Source of the DNA: a virus
Virus record (IMG/VR): IMGVR_UViG_3300045993_000332
Location: 1 to 49,636 of that record
Direction: 5' to 3' (one strand)
Length of the DNA: 49,636 nucleotides
Shown here one piece after another: positions 1-6,483 of this stretch. The notes beneath the pieces were generated by a model. That model worked only from the letters and a program-made list of their open reading frames with translations. It was not told where the DNA came from and made no database searches. The position numbers and the translations under genes are program-made. How positions within the stretch are numbered: the stretch's first letter is position 1; each line of letters begins with the position of its first letter.

Positions 1-66
1 TTCTACGAGTGATGTACGCTTGACTCTGACGATAAGTTCATCGTAGATTTCTTTGGCGGACTTCAT
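1..66 (-). CDS. Partial small protein, C-terminus cut by window edge
   Basis: The first 22 codons of a leftward gene are present, beginning MKSAKEIYDELI. The start ATG overlaps the stop TGA of the upstream gene in an ATGA arrangement, which suggests translational coupling and supports the start. The rest lies outside the window. Function is unknown. It may be the same gene as the fragment that enters at the right edge, but that cannot be shown here. Confidence 0.6.
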   Translation of the reverse strand, partial: MKSAKEIYDELIVRVKRTSLVE

Positions 67-389
67 ACGAGCTCTACTCCGATGAGTTCATTATCATGGT
101 CGAATATATAGCAGACGTTTGCTTTATAGTTGCCATTAGGTGCATAGTGGAGTATGTTATTATTTCGGTCTAAGGCTAAATGACGGTATTGATATGTAAT
201 CTTTTCTTTGATTCTAAATCGGTAGCTAGGGTTGGATATCCTATAGATGTCTTCAGGGCTTTCGTATGGAGTTACATTATCCCAATTATCTTCTATAAGG
301 ATAGACCATTGTACAGTTTCACCATTGAGGTATCTCTTGACAAGATTTACCTCGAAGGCTTCATAGCATGTGTAGTTGTCAGATATCAT
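63..389 (-). CDS. Hypothetical early protein, 108 aa
   Basis: I do not recognise this protein. It is rich in Tyr, Asn and charged residues and has no signal peptide, membrane segment or metal-binding motif. The ATG overlaps the previous gene's stop (ATGA) and has an AAAGG ribosome-binding site about 8 nt upstream. It belongs to a run of short leftward genes with overlapping ends, the usual look of phage early genes that modify the host. No function is assigned. Confidence 0.75.
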   Translation of the reverse strand: MISDNYTCYEAFEVNLVKRYLNGETVQWSILIEDNWDNVTPYESPEDIYRISNPSYRFRIKEKITYQYRHLALDRNNNILHYAPNGNYKANVCYIFDHDNELIGVELV

Positions 390-613
390 TGTTTCACCTT
401 TGTAGTTAAGGTTAATTCACCATCAAGAAGTTTGTGAGATTCTGAGAAGGTCACCTCACACTTTTGTTCTAAGCAATCGTGGATACGATCTGCAAGGTTT
501 CTCCAGTAGCCTGTTCCACTGATACCGCCTACTGCAGCCTTTATAACGATGGCTTCGTCATGGGATATCTTTAAGCTATGCTTAGTCTCTTTTGATGTAT
601 TAACGTGTTCCAT
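386..613 (-). CDS. Hypothetical protein, paralogue of the gene just upstream
   Basis: A 75-aa protein of unknown function. The start was set at 613 because AAGGAA lies 5 nt upstream of that ATG; a longer form starting at 637 lacks this. The region beginning KHSLKISHDEAIVI aligns with KHTLEVTHEEAILL of the neighbouring 600-812 gene, and the similarity continues through a Gly-rich turn and a following helix. The two look like a tandem duplication. The starts and stops of the pair overlap by 14 nt, so they are probably translated together. Confidence 0.75.
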   Translation of the reverse strand: MEHVNTSKETKHSLKISHDEAIVIKAAVGGISGTGYWRNLADRIHDCLEQKCEVTFSESHKLLDGELTLTTKVKQ

Positions 614-812
614 TGTATTCCTTTGTGTAGACTTCACCTGTCAGACCACATTTGTCGATATCATCAATGGTTATTTTGAAGTCTTCATGGAACACTTCAT
701 ACATTGCTGAACAGAGTTCTCGGGCAGTGCCACCCCCAAGGATACTTCCTGTCAGGTATGCAAGCAGGATTGCTTCTTCGTGGGTTACTTCAAGGGTATG
801 TTTAGCTATCAC
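600..812 (-). CDS. Hypothetical protein, tandem paralogue
   Basis: A 70-aa protein that appears to start at GTG 812, since no in-frame ATG is available. The ribosome-binding site is poor, so the start is uncertain. It shares the pattern K-H-(T/S)-L-x-(V/I)-(T/S)-H-(E/D)-E-A-I with the 386-613 product. No known domain is recognised. It is preceded by an AT-rich leader and a hairpin at 872-891. Confidence 0.65.
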   Translation of the reverse strand: MIAKHTLEVTHEEAILLAYLTGSILGGGTARELCSAMYEVFHEDFKITIDDIDKCGLTGEVYTKEYNGTR

Positions 813-871
813 AGTGGTTATTAAGGTGTTTCATAATGTATATAAGAAAATAAATAAAGGATGTTGTAGGA

Positions 872-891
872 GACACCGTTTGAAGGGTGTC
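872..891 (-). promoter_or_regulatory. Intergenic hairpin, 6-bp stem and 8-nt loop
   Basis: Positions 872-877 (GACACC) pair perfectly with 886-891 (GGTGTC) around an 8-nt loop. It lies in the 94-bp gap between two leftward genes. On the minus strand an AT-rich stretch follows. It could be a weak terminator, an RNA processing or stability element, or part of a promoter. The geometry matches the hairpins at 2264-2283 and 2710-2729, though the loop sequence differs. Confidence 0.45.
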
Positions 892-906
892 ATTACCATG
901 GGTATG

Positions 907-1122
907 CTAACGTCCGGCGAGAGCTTCTCGGATGTTATCTAGGATATCACGCATGACTTTGTAGTTAGCTCCTTCTTCTGTTTCATCTGTTATGAGTTTT
1001 GGGATGGTCATGTTCCATGAACACATATCTTTGAAGAGTTTAAGCTCTTTGGCATTCTCAAAAGTAACTTGTATGGTTACTGGTTGGAATTCTTGGGATG
1101 GGTTTACTACGATTGTCTTCAT
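907..1122 (-). CDS. Hypothetical early protein, 71 aa
   Basis: Short acidic protein with a predicted beta N-terminus (MKTIVVNPS) followed by helical segments. I do not recognise the family. It sits between two other small leftward genes with a 9-nt gap on the upstream side, which fits one transcript. No membrane segment or metal site is visible. Confidence 0.7.
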   Translation of the reverse strand: MKTIVVNPSQEFQPVTIQVTFENAKELKLFKDMCSWNMTIPKLITDETEEGANYKVMRDILDNIREALAGR

Positions 1123-1131
1123 TTGGATTCT

Positions 1132-1386
1132 TTAGTTAGTGATAGTGATAGAGATTTTTTCATCGGACTCTCTCCACTCGAACTCTTCATCGATGAAGAA
1201 TTCAAGGGAACCGTTACTTATGTAGCCATCTTGGTTTACTCTGATATACCCGTAGTTAGTTGCGAAGACATAACTTAAGCCTTCTTCTATAGTTTTGCAT
1301 AAGATCCACTTGTTTAGTGGTGGGGTTCCTTTTTGGAATGTCTCTGTAGACTCCCCTTTAGTTATGATAGCATAGGCATTGGTCAT
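1132..1386 (-). CDS. Hypothetical early protein, 84 aa
   Basis: Unknown protein with alternating hydrophobic residues that suggest a small beta-rich fold and an acidic tail (FFIDEEFEWRESDEK). An AAGGAG ribosome-binding site 6 nt before the ATG makes the start secure. It belongs to the leftward early gene run. No function is proposed. Confidence 0.75.
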   Translation of the reverse strand: MTNAYAIITKGESTETFQKGTPPLNKWILCKTIEEGLSYVFATNYGYIRVNQDGYISNGSLEFFIDEEFEWRESDEKISITITN

Positions 1387-1413
1387 CTCATTCTCCTTTA
1401 CTTATTACATTCG

Positions 1414-1659
1414 TTAGTCAATGACACAATCATACACCCCTGTGTACTCGATAACGATACCATCAAACTCATTGTTTGAGCAGAGGGCTTCGAGAAGTTC
1501 TACTTTTGGGGCAGATGCATAGATGATGGTCTCACCGTTGACGTCTTTGGCAATGATATGACCGCAACCTTGTTCAGTCAAGGCAATGATCATTTGCTTG
1601 TTGGTCATTTGATAGTCAGCACCTTGAATAGGTGTTAATAGAAGGTATTTCTTTGTCAT
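1414..1659 (-). CDS. Hypothetical early protein, 81 aa
   Basis: Unknown protein starting MTKKYLLLTPIQGADY. The ATG at 1659 has an AGGAAAA site just upstream; a longer version from 1698 would overlap the upstream gene and lacks a clear site. The pattern of strands and helices suggests a small alpha/beta fold, but no family is recognised. Confidence 0.7.
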   Translation of the reverse strand: MTKKYLLLTPIQGADYQMTNKQMIIALTEQGCGHIIAKDVNGETIIYASAPKVELLEALCSNNEFDGIVIEYTGVYDCVID

Positions 1660-1684
1660 TACAGTTTTCCTAAGTTTGGTTAAT

Positions 1685-1894
1685 TTACAATTCACCAACA
1701 GTTACAAAAGATTTTACTACACGGATGTCAGTATGGATTGCCAGCAGACGTTGGTCGTCTACATTAGTTAGTGCATCAAGGATGTCTACGTATGGGCCTC
1801 TAATGAGGCTCACACATTTATCATCGAAGAATGATGCTACGTAGTAGAGTTCTTGTATGGACACTTGTATGCCATCTTCAATTAATCTTGCCAT
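1685..1894 (-). CDS. Hypothetical early protein, 69 aa
   Basis: Unknown 69-aa protein (MARLIEDGIQVSIQEL...). AGGAG lies 7 nt before the ATG. Its start overlaps the 3' end of the membrane-protein gene upstream by 13 nt, indicating co-translation. No domain is recognised. Confidence 0.7.
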   Translation of the reverse strand: MARLIEDGIQVSIQELYYVASFFDDKCVSLIRGPYVDILDALTNVDDQRLLAIHTDIRVVKSFVTVGEL

Positions 1895-2094
1895 GTTTGT
1901 TCTCCTAAGTACTCGTGGTTGATGAATACCATAAGGTATGTGATGATTGCTGCAAAGATCATGATGCAGAGTGCAGCGGTACCCCAGTGTAGATAGCCTC
2001 CTTCATTACGTTCCAGAATATGGAGTACTGTGAAGAAGACAGTTGTGTTACAAAAGGTTATGAGAACCATGAAGAGTGTTGATAGAGTGCCCAT
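1882..2094 (-). CDS. Small membrane protein with two transmembrane segments
   Basis: A 70-aa protein with a hydrophobic N-terminal segment at about residues 4-27 and a second at about 36-58, joined by a short loop with charged residues. This is consistent with a two-pass inner-membrane protein. Small membrane proteins of this kind occur among phage early genes, where they can interfere with host envelope functions, but no family is recognised and a role is not assigned. The ribosome-binding site (AAGG, about 11 nt away) is weak. Confidence 0.7.
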   Translation of the reverse strand: MGTLSTLFMVLITFCNTTVFFTVLHILERNEGGYLHWGTAALCIMIFAAIITYLMVFINHEYLGEQTWQD

Positions 2095-2106
2095 GATATG
2101 ATGCCT

Positions 2107-2226
2107 TTAGTTGTAGATAACGATTGAGACGTCTTTGCTTGACCACCTGTTGAGGTCTGAAGCTGAGGCATAGAGAGGGAGTTTGTCGATGATATCTCCG
2201 GAAGCACGAGAGATGATGTAGTACAT
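2107..2226 (-). CDS. Hypothetical small protein, 39 aa
   Basis: The reading frame is open back to 2358. The start is placed at ATG 2226 (MYYIISRASGD...) because AGGAG lies just upstream and because the longer version would run through the conserved repeat element at 2250-2311, which is clearly non-coding in its other copy. No function is recognised. Confidence 0.6.
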   Translation of the reverse strand: MYYIISRASGDIIDKLPLYASASDLNRWSSKDVSIVIYN

Positions 2227-2249
2227 AGGATACTCCTGATGGGAAGTAG

Positions 2250-2311
2250 TTGATGGGAAGTCTACATGGTACTTACCCCATGTAAGGGTCTCTCTGTTAA
2301 CCTGAGAAAGG
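2250..2311 (-). promoter_or_regulatory. Repeated regulatory element, copy A, with hairpin
   Basis: Read on the minus strand: a block ending TAACAGAGAGACC, then a hairpin with stem ACATGG/CCATGT and loop GGTAAGTA (2264-2283), then a pyrimidine-rich stretch containing ACTTCCCA. The same order of blocks occurs at 2695-2757. The stem differs between copies but still pairs, while the loop is identical, so structure appears to be conserved. It lies directly upstream of the 39-aa gene. A promoter, an mRNA 5' leader element or an RNA-processing site are all possible. Confidence 0.55.
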
Positions 2312-2381
2312 TAGCATTGACAAGCTGAGTCCCCACGACGACATCTGCCAAAGGTCATCCCTCACTGGACTCTCCGCAATA

Positions 2382-2398
2382 CCTCAGTTATTCTGAGG
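2382..2398 (-). promoter_or_regulatory. Hairpin spanning a stop codon
   Basis: CCTCAG (2382-2387) pairs with CTGAGG (2393-2398) around a 5-nt loop. The stop codon of the 93-aa gene lies in the loop. There is no following U-tract on the minus strand, so a simple intrinsic terminator is unlikely. It may act in mRNA processing or stability. Confidence 0.4.
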
Positions 2399-2669
2399 CT
2401 TTCTGCACAGATACATCGGAATATTCTTCGGGATAATATATTCCGTCATCGTAGTCCGAGAACATATCCTGCACGATGATCTCCGCACGTTCATCTTCGG
2501 CATCTTCCTTGGTGAGGAATGCTGGTGAGATGAAATAGCCGGTGTTCTTGTTAAGAACTACCCAAGGACGTCCTGCGAATTCAGGTCTCTTGCTGTACCA
2601 AGTGGAGAGCTTGGTCTGGCATTCATTGCGATTAACCACTACTAGGTGGTCATATGAGGGATTATCCAT
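2388..2669 (-). CDS. Hypothetical early protein, 93 aa
   Basis: Acidic protein beginning MDNPSYDHLVVVN with a Tyr/Asp/Glu-rich C-terminal part. The start is supported by AGGAG 7 nt upstream. It is preceded by copy B of the repeated hairpin element and followed by a hairpin that includes the stop codon. No known domain is recognised. It is separated from the neighbours by non-coding DNA, so it may have its own transcript start. Confidence 0.7.
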   Translation of the reverse strand: MDNPSYDHLVVVNRNECQTKLSTWYSKRPEFAGRPWVVLNKNTGYFISPAFLTKEDAEDERAEIIVQDMFSDYDDGIYYPEEYSDVSVQKASE

Positions 2670-2694
2670 GATGGATCTCCTGTGTGAAGATATC

Positions 2695-2757
2695 GTTAGT
2701 GGGATGTTTGCACAGTACTTACCCTGTGCTATGGTCTCTCTGTTACTCTGAGAAAGA
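2695..2757 (-). promoter_or_regulatory. Repeated regulatory element, copy B, with hairpin
   Basis: Second copy of the element at 2250-2311. On the minus strand it reads TAACAGAGAGACC, then a hairpin with stem GCACAG/CTGTGC and the same GGTAAGTA loop (2710-2729), then ACATCCCA. Four stem positions differ from copy A with matching changes on the other arm. The GAGAGACC block resembles the initiating region of T7 promoters (GGGAGACC), but the rest of a T7 promoter is not present. Confidence 0.55.
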
Positions 2758-2765
2758 GGCCTTAG

Positions 2766-3137
2766 TTAGGCGAACTTGTAGAACCATTTGTTGGTGTTGT
2801 TACCACCAGCAGCAACAAACTTGACTTCAACACCACGCTCTTTGCAGAGCTGTGCCATATCATAGAGTTCATTGCCCATTTTCGCTGCAATGATCTTGTT
2901 GTCACTCAAGCGACGGATCTGGCAGGTACGTGTGTTACCGTCATCACCGATAACATACAACTCACCCTTTGCTGCATTACGCTGCACATGGATGATCTTC
3001 ATCGGCTCACTGATAGCGTCACCCTTGGTAGGATTAGCGCAGATGAATGTCGTCACAGGTGTCTGCTCTGTGCTGTTGTGAGCAGCAAGGATAGCGCCCA
3101 TTTGGGCAAAGGACAGGTTTGCGGTACGTGTAGTCAT
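2766..3137 (-). CDS. Hypothetical early protein, 123 aa
   Basis: Unknown protein starting MTTRTANLSFAQMGAI. A longer open frame reaches 3218, but GGAG lies just ahead of the ATG at 3137 and the upstream part covers hairpin-containing non-coding DNA. Residues 30-85 look beta-rich (KIIHVQRNAAKGELYVIG), followed by a helix. The C-terminus is Asn/Gly rich and ends with aromatic and basic residues. No function is assigned. Confidence 0.7.
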   Translation of the reverse strand: MTTRTANLSFAQMGAILAAHNSTEQTPVTTFICANPTKGDAISEPMKIIHVQRNAAKGELYVIGDDGNTRTCQIRRLSDNKIIAAKMGNELYDMAQLCKERGVEVKFVAAGGNNTNKWFYKFA

Positions 3138-3289
3138 GGTATTTCTCCGTAATGACATCCTGATGGTACCCGACCATCGGCGGTTAGAATGCAAAGACGC
3201 ACTCTGATATACCCACAACAGGCATATCGGAATGTTGTCTCTTCAGGTCGTATTGGCAACATACTTGCGGTATGTCGCACAGACATTTA
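3138..3289 (-). promoter_or_regulatory. Intergenic leader with two hairpins
   Basis: This 152-bp gap upstream of the 123-aa gene contains two hairpins: 3160-3180 (GATGGT/ACCATC, 5-nt loop) and 3259-3275 (ACATAC/GTATGT, 5-nt loop). Both stems are perfect over six pairs. No clear sigma-70 promoter stands out. They may be processing, promoter or termination elements like the other hairpins of the early region. Confidence 0.4.
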
Positions 3290-3523
3290 TCACAGAATGA
3301 ACGTATCTTGGATACGGTTGTAATCATTCCTAGACAGAATGCCAACACTGTAAGCCTTCCACAACAGATTGGCAGGTGATGGGGGAAGAGCACCGAGATT
3401 ACCAGGATGCACCTCAGCCAACACCAAGTCAATCGCTGTTACAACGTCGTCCCAGCAGCGGTCTATTGCTGCGGTAGAACGGCGAGCGTTGTAGTAGGCT
3501 TGAGCTGTCGTACGGAGAATCAT
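3290..3523 (-). CDS. Hypothetical protein, first gene of the leftward block
   Basis: A 77-aa protein beginning MILRTTAQAYYNARRST. The frame is open to 3730, but that extension covers the non-coding divergent region; the ATG at 3523 follows AGGA by about 7 nt. The sequence looks mainly helical, with a Pro-rich turn near residue 50. As the first gene next to the divergent control region it should be among the earliest expressed. No family is recognised. Confidence 0.65.
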   Translation of the reverse strand: MILRTTAQAYYNARRSTAAIDRCWDDVVTAIDLVLAEVHPGNLGALPPSPANLLWKAYSVGILSRNDYNRIQDTFIL

Positions 3524-3884
3524 GATGTATCCTAAAAGAACACAGCAAAGGTGCTGCCAGTACGACCCGAAGCGGGTGCCGCCCACCAACCAGCGAGCGC
3601 CCAAGAAAGTCAGGGGGTGCTCAAAGCAAGCAAGGCGAACCCAAACAACACAAAAAATTTTTCCACACACAAAGAGAAGGGTACCCCAAAGAAATTCCCC
3701 CAAAAATCCATTTTCAAAAATTATTACCAAGTAATTCCCAGCCTATACCCTTCCTCTACGTAGGGATATCTTTGTCCGTAATCTCAGTCCATAACTACCC
3801 TATCGACTAAAATTACGGTCAAACTGTCTAGCCGGAACCTTATAAGGAAAATATATTTTCCACGACACAAGGACAAAAATTATC
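3524..3884. promoter_or_regulatory. Divergent control region between early and late operons
   Basis: A 361-bp region with no convincing gene separates leftward early genes from the rightward terminase operon. It contains a GC-rich hairpin with a 3-nt loop (3565-3577), a GGGTACCC palindrome near 3679-3686, A/T runs at 3651-3662 and overlapping palindromes at 3838-3861. A leftward TTGACC (minus strand of 3817-3822) could be a -35 box, but no good -10 is found at normal spacing. Both operons must be transcribed outwards from here or from sites very near it. Confidence 0.6.
3838..3861. promoter_or_regulatory. Two overlapping perfect palindromes
   Basis: CCTTATAAGG (3838-3847) and GGAAAATATATTTTCC (3846-3861) are both perfect inverted repeats that share two bases. 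They sit 24 nt ahead of the terminase start. A dimeric DNA-binding protein or the melted region of a promoter could use them. The stretch also contains TATAAG and TATATT boxes, though without a good -35. Confidence 0.45.
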
Positions 3885-5537
3885 ATGGCTACTAAGTCTA
3901 CCAAGGGCGCTAACCTGCAGAAGCTGGAAGCACTCAGAGAAATAAAGCGGCGAGAACGTCTTGAGGTCTACAAAACAGACTTCAGAACATTCGCCAAAGA
4001 ACAGATCAAGATTCTACCCAAAGATACTTCCAAAGGTTTTCTGCCATTCGAATTCAATGCAGCACAGGTCATTGCGAATGATGCTATCGAGAAGCAGTTG
4101 AAGGAAACAGGAAAAGTAAGAGCAATAATTTTAAAAGCTCGTCAGATGGGTCTATCAACATTTACTACCGCAAGGGTATTCTGGAAGAGTTACTTCAATG
4201 CACACAACAAGTCAGTCGTCATGGCTCATGATGCCGCCACATCGGACTCTCTGTTCACGATGTCTCGAAATACTATTGACAATATGCCTGAGGACTATCG
4301 TCCCAAGTTCAGAAAGTCAAATGCCAAAGAGATTATCTTTGAACACAATGACTCAGGGTATCGGCTGTACACGGCAGGAGCACCCGAAGCAGGTCGCGGT
4401 ACGACACCTACAATCGCTCATCTTTCGGAAGTTGCTTTCTGGACCCATGATGTTAAGATCTTGGCGGGACTATTCCAAGGGATATCCCAAGCTGATGGTA
4501 CCGAAGTAATCCTTGAGAGTACTGCCAATGGTATTGGTAATGAGTTTCACAGGTTATGGATGGGTGCTGTGGCAGGAGAAAATGACTACCTGCCTATATT
4601 CGTCCCATGGTTTCTTATGCCCGAGTATCAGAGGAAAGTCCCTGAAGGGTTTGAGTTAACCACAGAAGAAGAGATTATATCAAAGAAGTTTACCCTCAGT
4701 AACGAACAGATGTACTGGCGTAGACTTAAGATTGCGGAGTCCGGAGCAGATAAGTTCAAGCAAGAGTATCCATCAAGCCCTGAAGAAGCTTTTATTGCTT
4801 CAGGATCTAACGTGTTTAACCTTGGTAAGCTCAACACTCTGATACCCCAACCAATACTGGCAAAAAGAGAGTTTAACTTCGAGAGTTGTCTCTTCGAAGA
4901 TGCTCGTCAAGGTTCTATTGAGATATTTAAATATCCGACCTTTGATGATTCTTTTGCTATAGGAGCAGACGTTGCTCTTGGTGTCGGTAAGGATTCTTCA
5001 GCTGCAGTCGTAATGAATTCCAAGAGAGAAGTCTGCGCGGTATACCGTAATAACCTTATTGATCCTTCTCAGTTCGGAGATCTTTTGTTTTACCTTGGCA
5101 GGTACTACAACAATGCTCTTCTGGCTGTAGAGTCTAACAGTATGGGTATTGCTACTCTGAACAGACTTACACAAATGAAATATGTGAACCTTTACTATCA
5201 AACAAAGATAGCTAATGTTTCAAAAGAAGACGGTATGAGGGTAGGTTGGAAGACCACTGCTCAGACCAAACCTGCAATCATTGGATTCCTTAAAAATGCC
5301 ATTGAGCAAGATGACGTATGGATTCCTTCGATAGTTGTAATCAGGGAACTCATGAATTATGTTGCAGATGAGTCAGGTAAAACGAATGCTCAGTTTGGCT
5401 ATAATGACGATACAGTCATTGCTCTTGCTATTGCACTCGAAGTGATCCGTACCCACGGTGATCGATTAACTAACACTAACGTACCCTTCTCGCAGAAGCA
5501 GGGTGGGTTTCAAACAGTTGAAACAAACTGGTTATAA
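3885..5537 (+). CDS. terL: Terminase large subunit
   Basis: The 550-aa product is a DNA-packaging motor with an N-terminal ATPase and a C-terminal RNase H-fold nuclease. A Walker A-like segment KARQMGLST is at residues 84-92, and the AHLSEVAFW segment near 180 is the Walker B region typical of this terminase group. In the nuclease part, IGADVALGVGKDSS supplies a metal-binding Asp and FGYNDDTV near 525 supplies another. Length is normal for the family. An AAGGAC site is about 11 nt upstream. It is the first gene of the plus-strand operon. No small terminase subunit is identifiable next to it. Confidence 0.93.
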   Translation: MATKSTKGANLQKLEALREIKRRERLEVYKTDFRTFAKEQIKILPKDTSKGFLPFEFNAAQVIANDAIEKQLKETGKVRAIILKARQMGLSTFTTARVFWKSYFNAHNKSVVMAHDAATSDSLFTMSRNTIDNMPEDYRPKFRKSNAKEIIFEHNDSGYRLYTAGAPEAGRGTTPTIAHLSEVAFWTHDVKILAGLFQGISQADGTEVILESTANGIGNEFHRLWMGAVAGENDYLPIFVPWFLMPEYQRKVPEGFELTTEEEIISKKFTLSNEQMYWRRLKIAESGADKFKQEYPSSPEEAFIASGSNVFNLGKLNTLIPQPILAKREFNFESCLFEDARQGSIEIFKYPTFDDSFAIGADVALGVGKDSSAAVVMNSKREVCAVYRNNLIDPSQFGDLLFYLGRYYNNALLAVESNSMGIATLNRLTQMKYVNLYYQTKIANVSKEDGMRVGWKTTAQTKPAIIGFLKNAIEQDDVWIPSIVVIRELMNYVADESGKTNAQFGYNDDTVIALAIALEVIRTHGDRLTNTNVPFSQKQGGFQTVETNWL

Positions 5538-5549
5538 AAGAGGATTAAC

Positions 5550-5687
5550 ATGTCAGGCGTTCAAAAACAAACTCCGGAACAGAATAAACAATTGGCTTCT
5601 TTGATTAAGCCCAAACCAATGGGAAAAGTATTGGACACTGCTAAGACTTCCAAGTCTGAACGTACACTACCAATCCGTGGTCGATAA
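5550..5687 (+). CDS. Hypothetical small protein, 45 aa
   Basis: A short frame starts MSGVQKQTPEQNKQLA and ends PIRGR. AGAGGA lies a few nt before the ATG, 12 nt after the terminase stop. The product is basic and probably disordered. It may be a minor structural or packaging-related peptide, but no family is recognised. Confidence 0.55.
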   Translation: MSGVQKQTPEQNKQLASLIKPKPMGKVLDTAKTSKSERTLPIRGR

Positions 5688-5701
5688 AACTAAAATCAAA
5701 C

Positions 5702-5780
5702 AATCTTCGATAGGCTCAAACCCTGTCTAAAGGAAGATTACTCCCCTAATACACCTACCGACGTGGTATTATTGAGGAGT
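5702..5780 (+). promoter_or_regulatory. Two adjacent hairpins in a leader
   Basis: Hairpin one pairs AATCTTC (5702-5708) with GAAGATT (5733-5739) and has an inner six-pair stem (5709-5714 with 5722-5727, one G-T pair). Hairpin two pairs ACTCC (5740-5744) with GGAGT (5776-5780) and TAATAC (5747-5752) with GTATTA (5766-5771). They lie directly head to tail in the 134-bp gap before the repeat-helix gene. A structured 5' leader, processing site or promoter element is likely. There is no U-tract after either one. Confidence 0.5.
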
Positions 5781-5821
5781 GTAATTTTGCACTTCATGGT
5801 CATAATTACAAAGGAAAATAT

Positions 5822-6427
5822 ATGACAGAAGCAATTATCGGTACACCTTCAGTGGTGGGTTTTGGTCAAAACAACAATGACAATTTTGGTGATCAGGCGC
5901 GTCTTGCCATGACTATCGAAGCCAACGAACGTACTCGTGACGTTATGTTTGGACAACGTTTTGAATCAAAACATTTGAATGACAGTATTTTTGCTAACGG
6001 TATTGCGATCGAAAAGATTGCAGCCGCAAGTGAACTCGCAACAGAAAAGACTGCTGCAGCCAGTCAACTCGCTATCGAGAAGACAGCAGCTGCTATGCAG
6101 TTGGCTATTGAAAAGACAGCCGCAGCGCAACAACTCACAACGGAAAAAGTGGCTGCAGCCCAGCAACTGACCTCCGAAAAGATTGGTGCTGCTCAGATTC
6201 TTGCCACAGAGAAAACCTCTGCTGCAGGAGTCTTGCTGGCAACTCAGAACCATGCCTTGGCATTGGCTCAGGCTGCAGAATGTTGCTGCGAAGTAAAAGA
6301 ATTGGTAAGTGCAGAAGCTAATCGCACTCGTGACTTGATTAACGCAGGTGTTACTCAAAATTTGCGGGATGCGCTCCTTGCTGCACAACGGTTTGTACCT
6401 CTCACGGTTACCGTTCCCCTACCATAA
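5822..6427 (+). CDS. Repeat-helix structural protein with 11-residue repeats
   Basis: The 201-aa product contains about seven consecutive 11-residue units at roughly residues 60-140 of the form A-x-E-K-x-A-A-A-x-Q-L. Such hendecad repeats form long straight coiled coils. The C-terminal part has a CCC cluster (AECCCEVKELV) and a helix with NRTRDLI. Similar Cys-cluster proteins are found in phage packaging/head clusters, where their role is not well defined. An AAGGA site precedes the ATG. A head-associated fibre or scaffold-like role is an inference from position between terminase and portal. Confidence 0.7.
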   Translation: MTEAIIGTPSVVGFGQNNNDNFGDQARLAMTIEANERTRDVMFGQRFESKHLNDSIFANGIAIEKIAAASELATEKTAAASQLAIEKTAAAMQLAIEKTAAAQQLTTEKVAAAQQLTSEKIGAAQILATEKTSAAGVLLATQNHALALAQAAECCCEVKELVSAEANRTRDLINAGVTQNLRDALLAAQRFVPLTVTVPLP

Positions 6428-6483
6428 GATTATCCCTTGTGTCCTGCGTTGGTAACTCGTGCACGGATTAAAAGTAGTTACAC

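Noticed and set aside
2227-2358. N-terminal extension of the 39-aa gene
   Set aside because: This part contains the repeated regulatory element that is non-coding in its second copy.
3524-3730. N-terminal extension of the 77-aa gene with hydrophobic segments
   Set aside because: The extension covers the divergent control region; a good ribosome-binding site is at ATG 3523 instead.
3817-3822. Sigma-70 promoter with -35 TTGACC on the minus strand
   Set aside because: No acceptable -10 box at 16-18 nt spacing.
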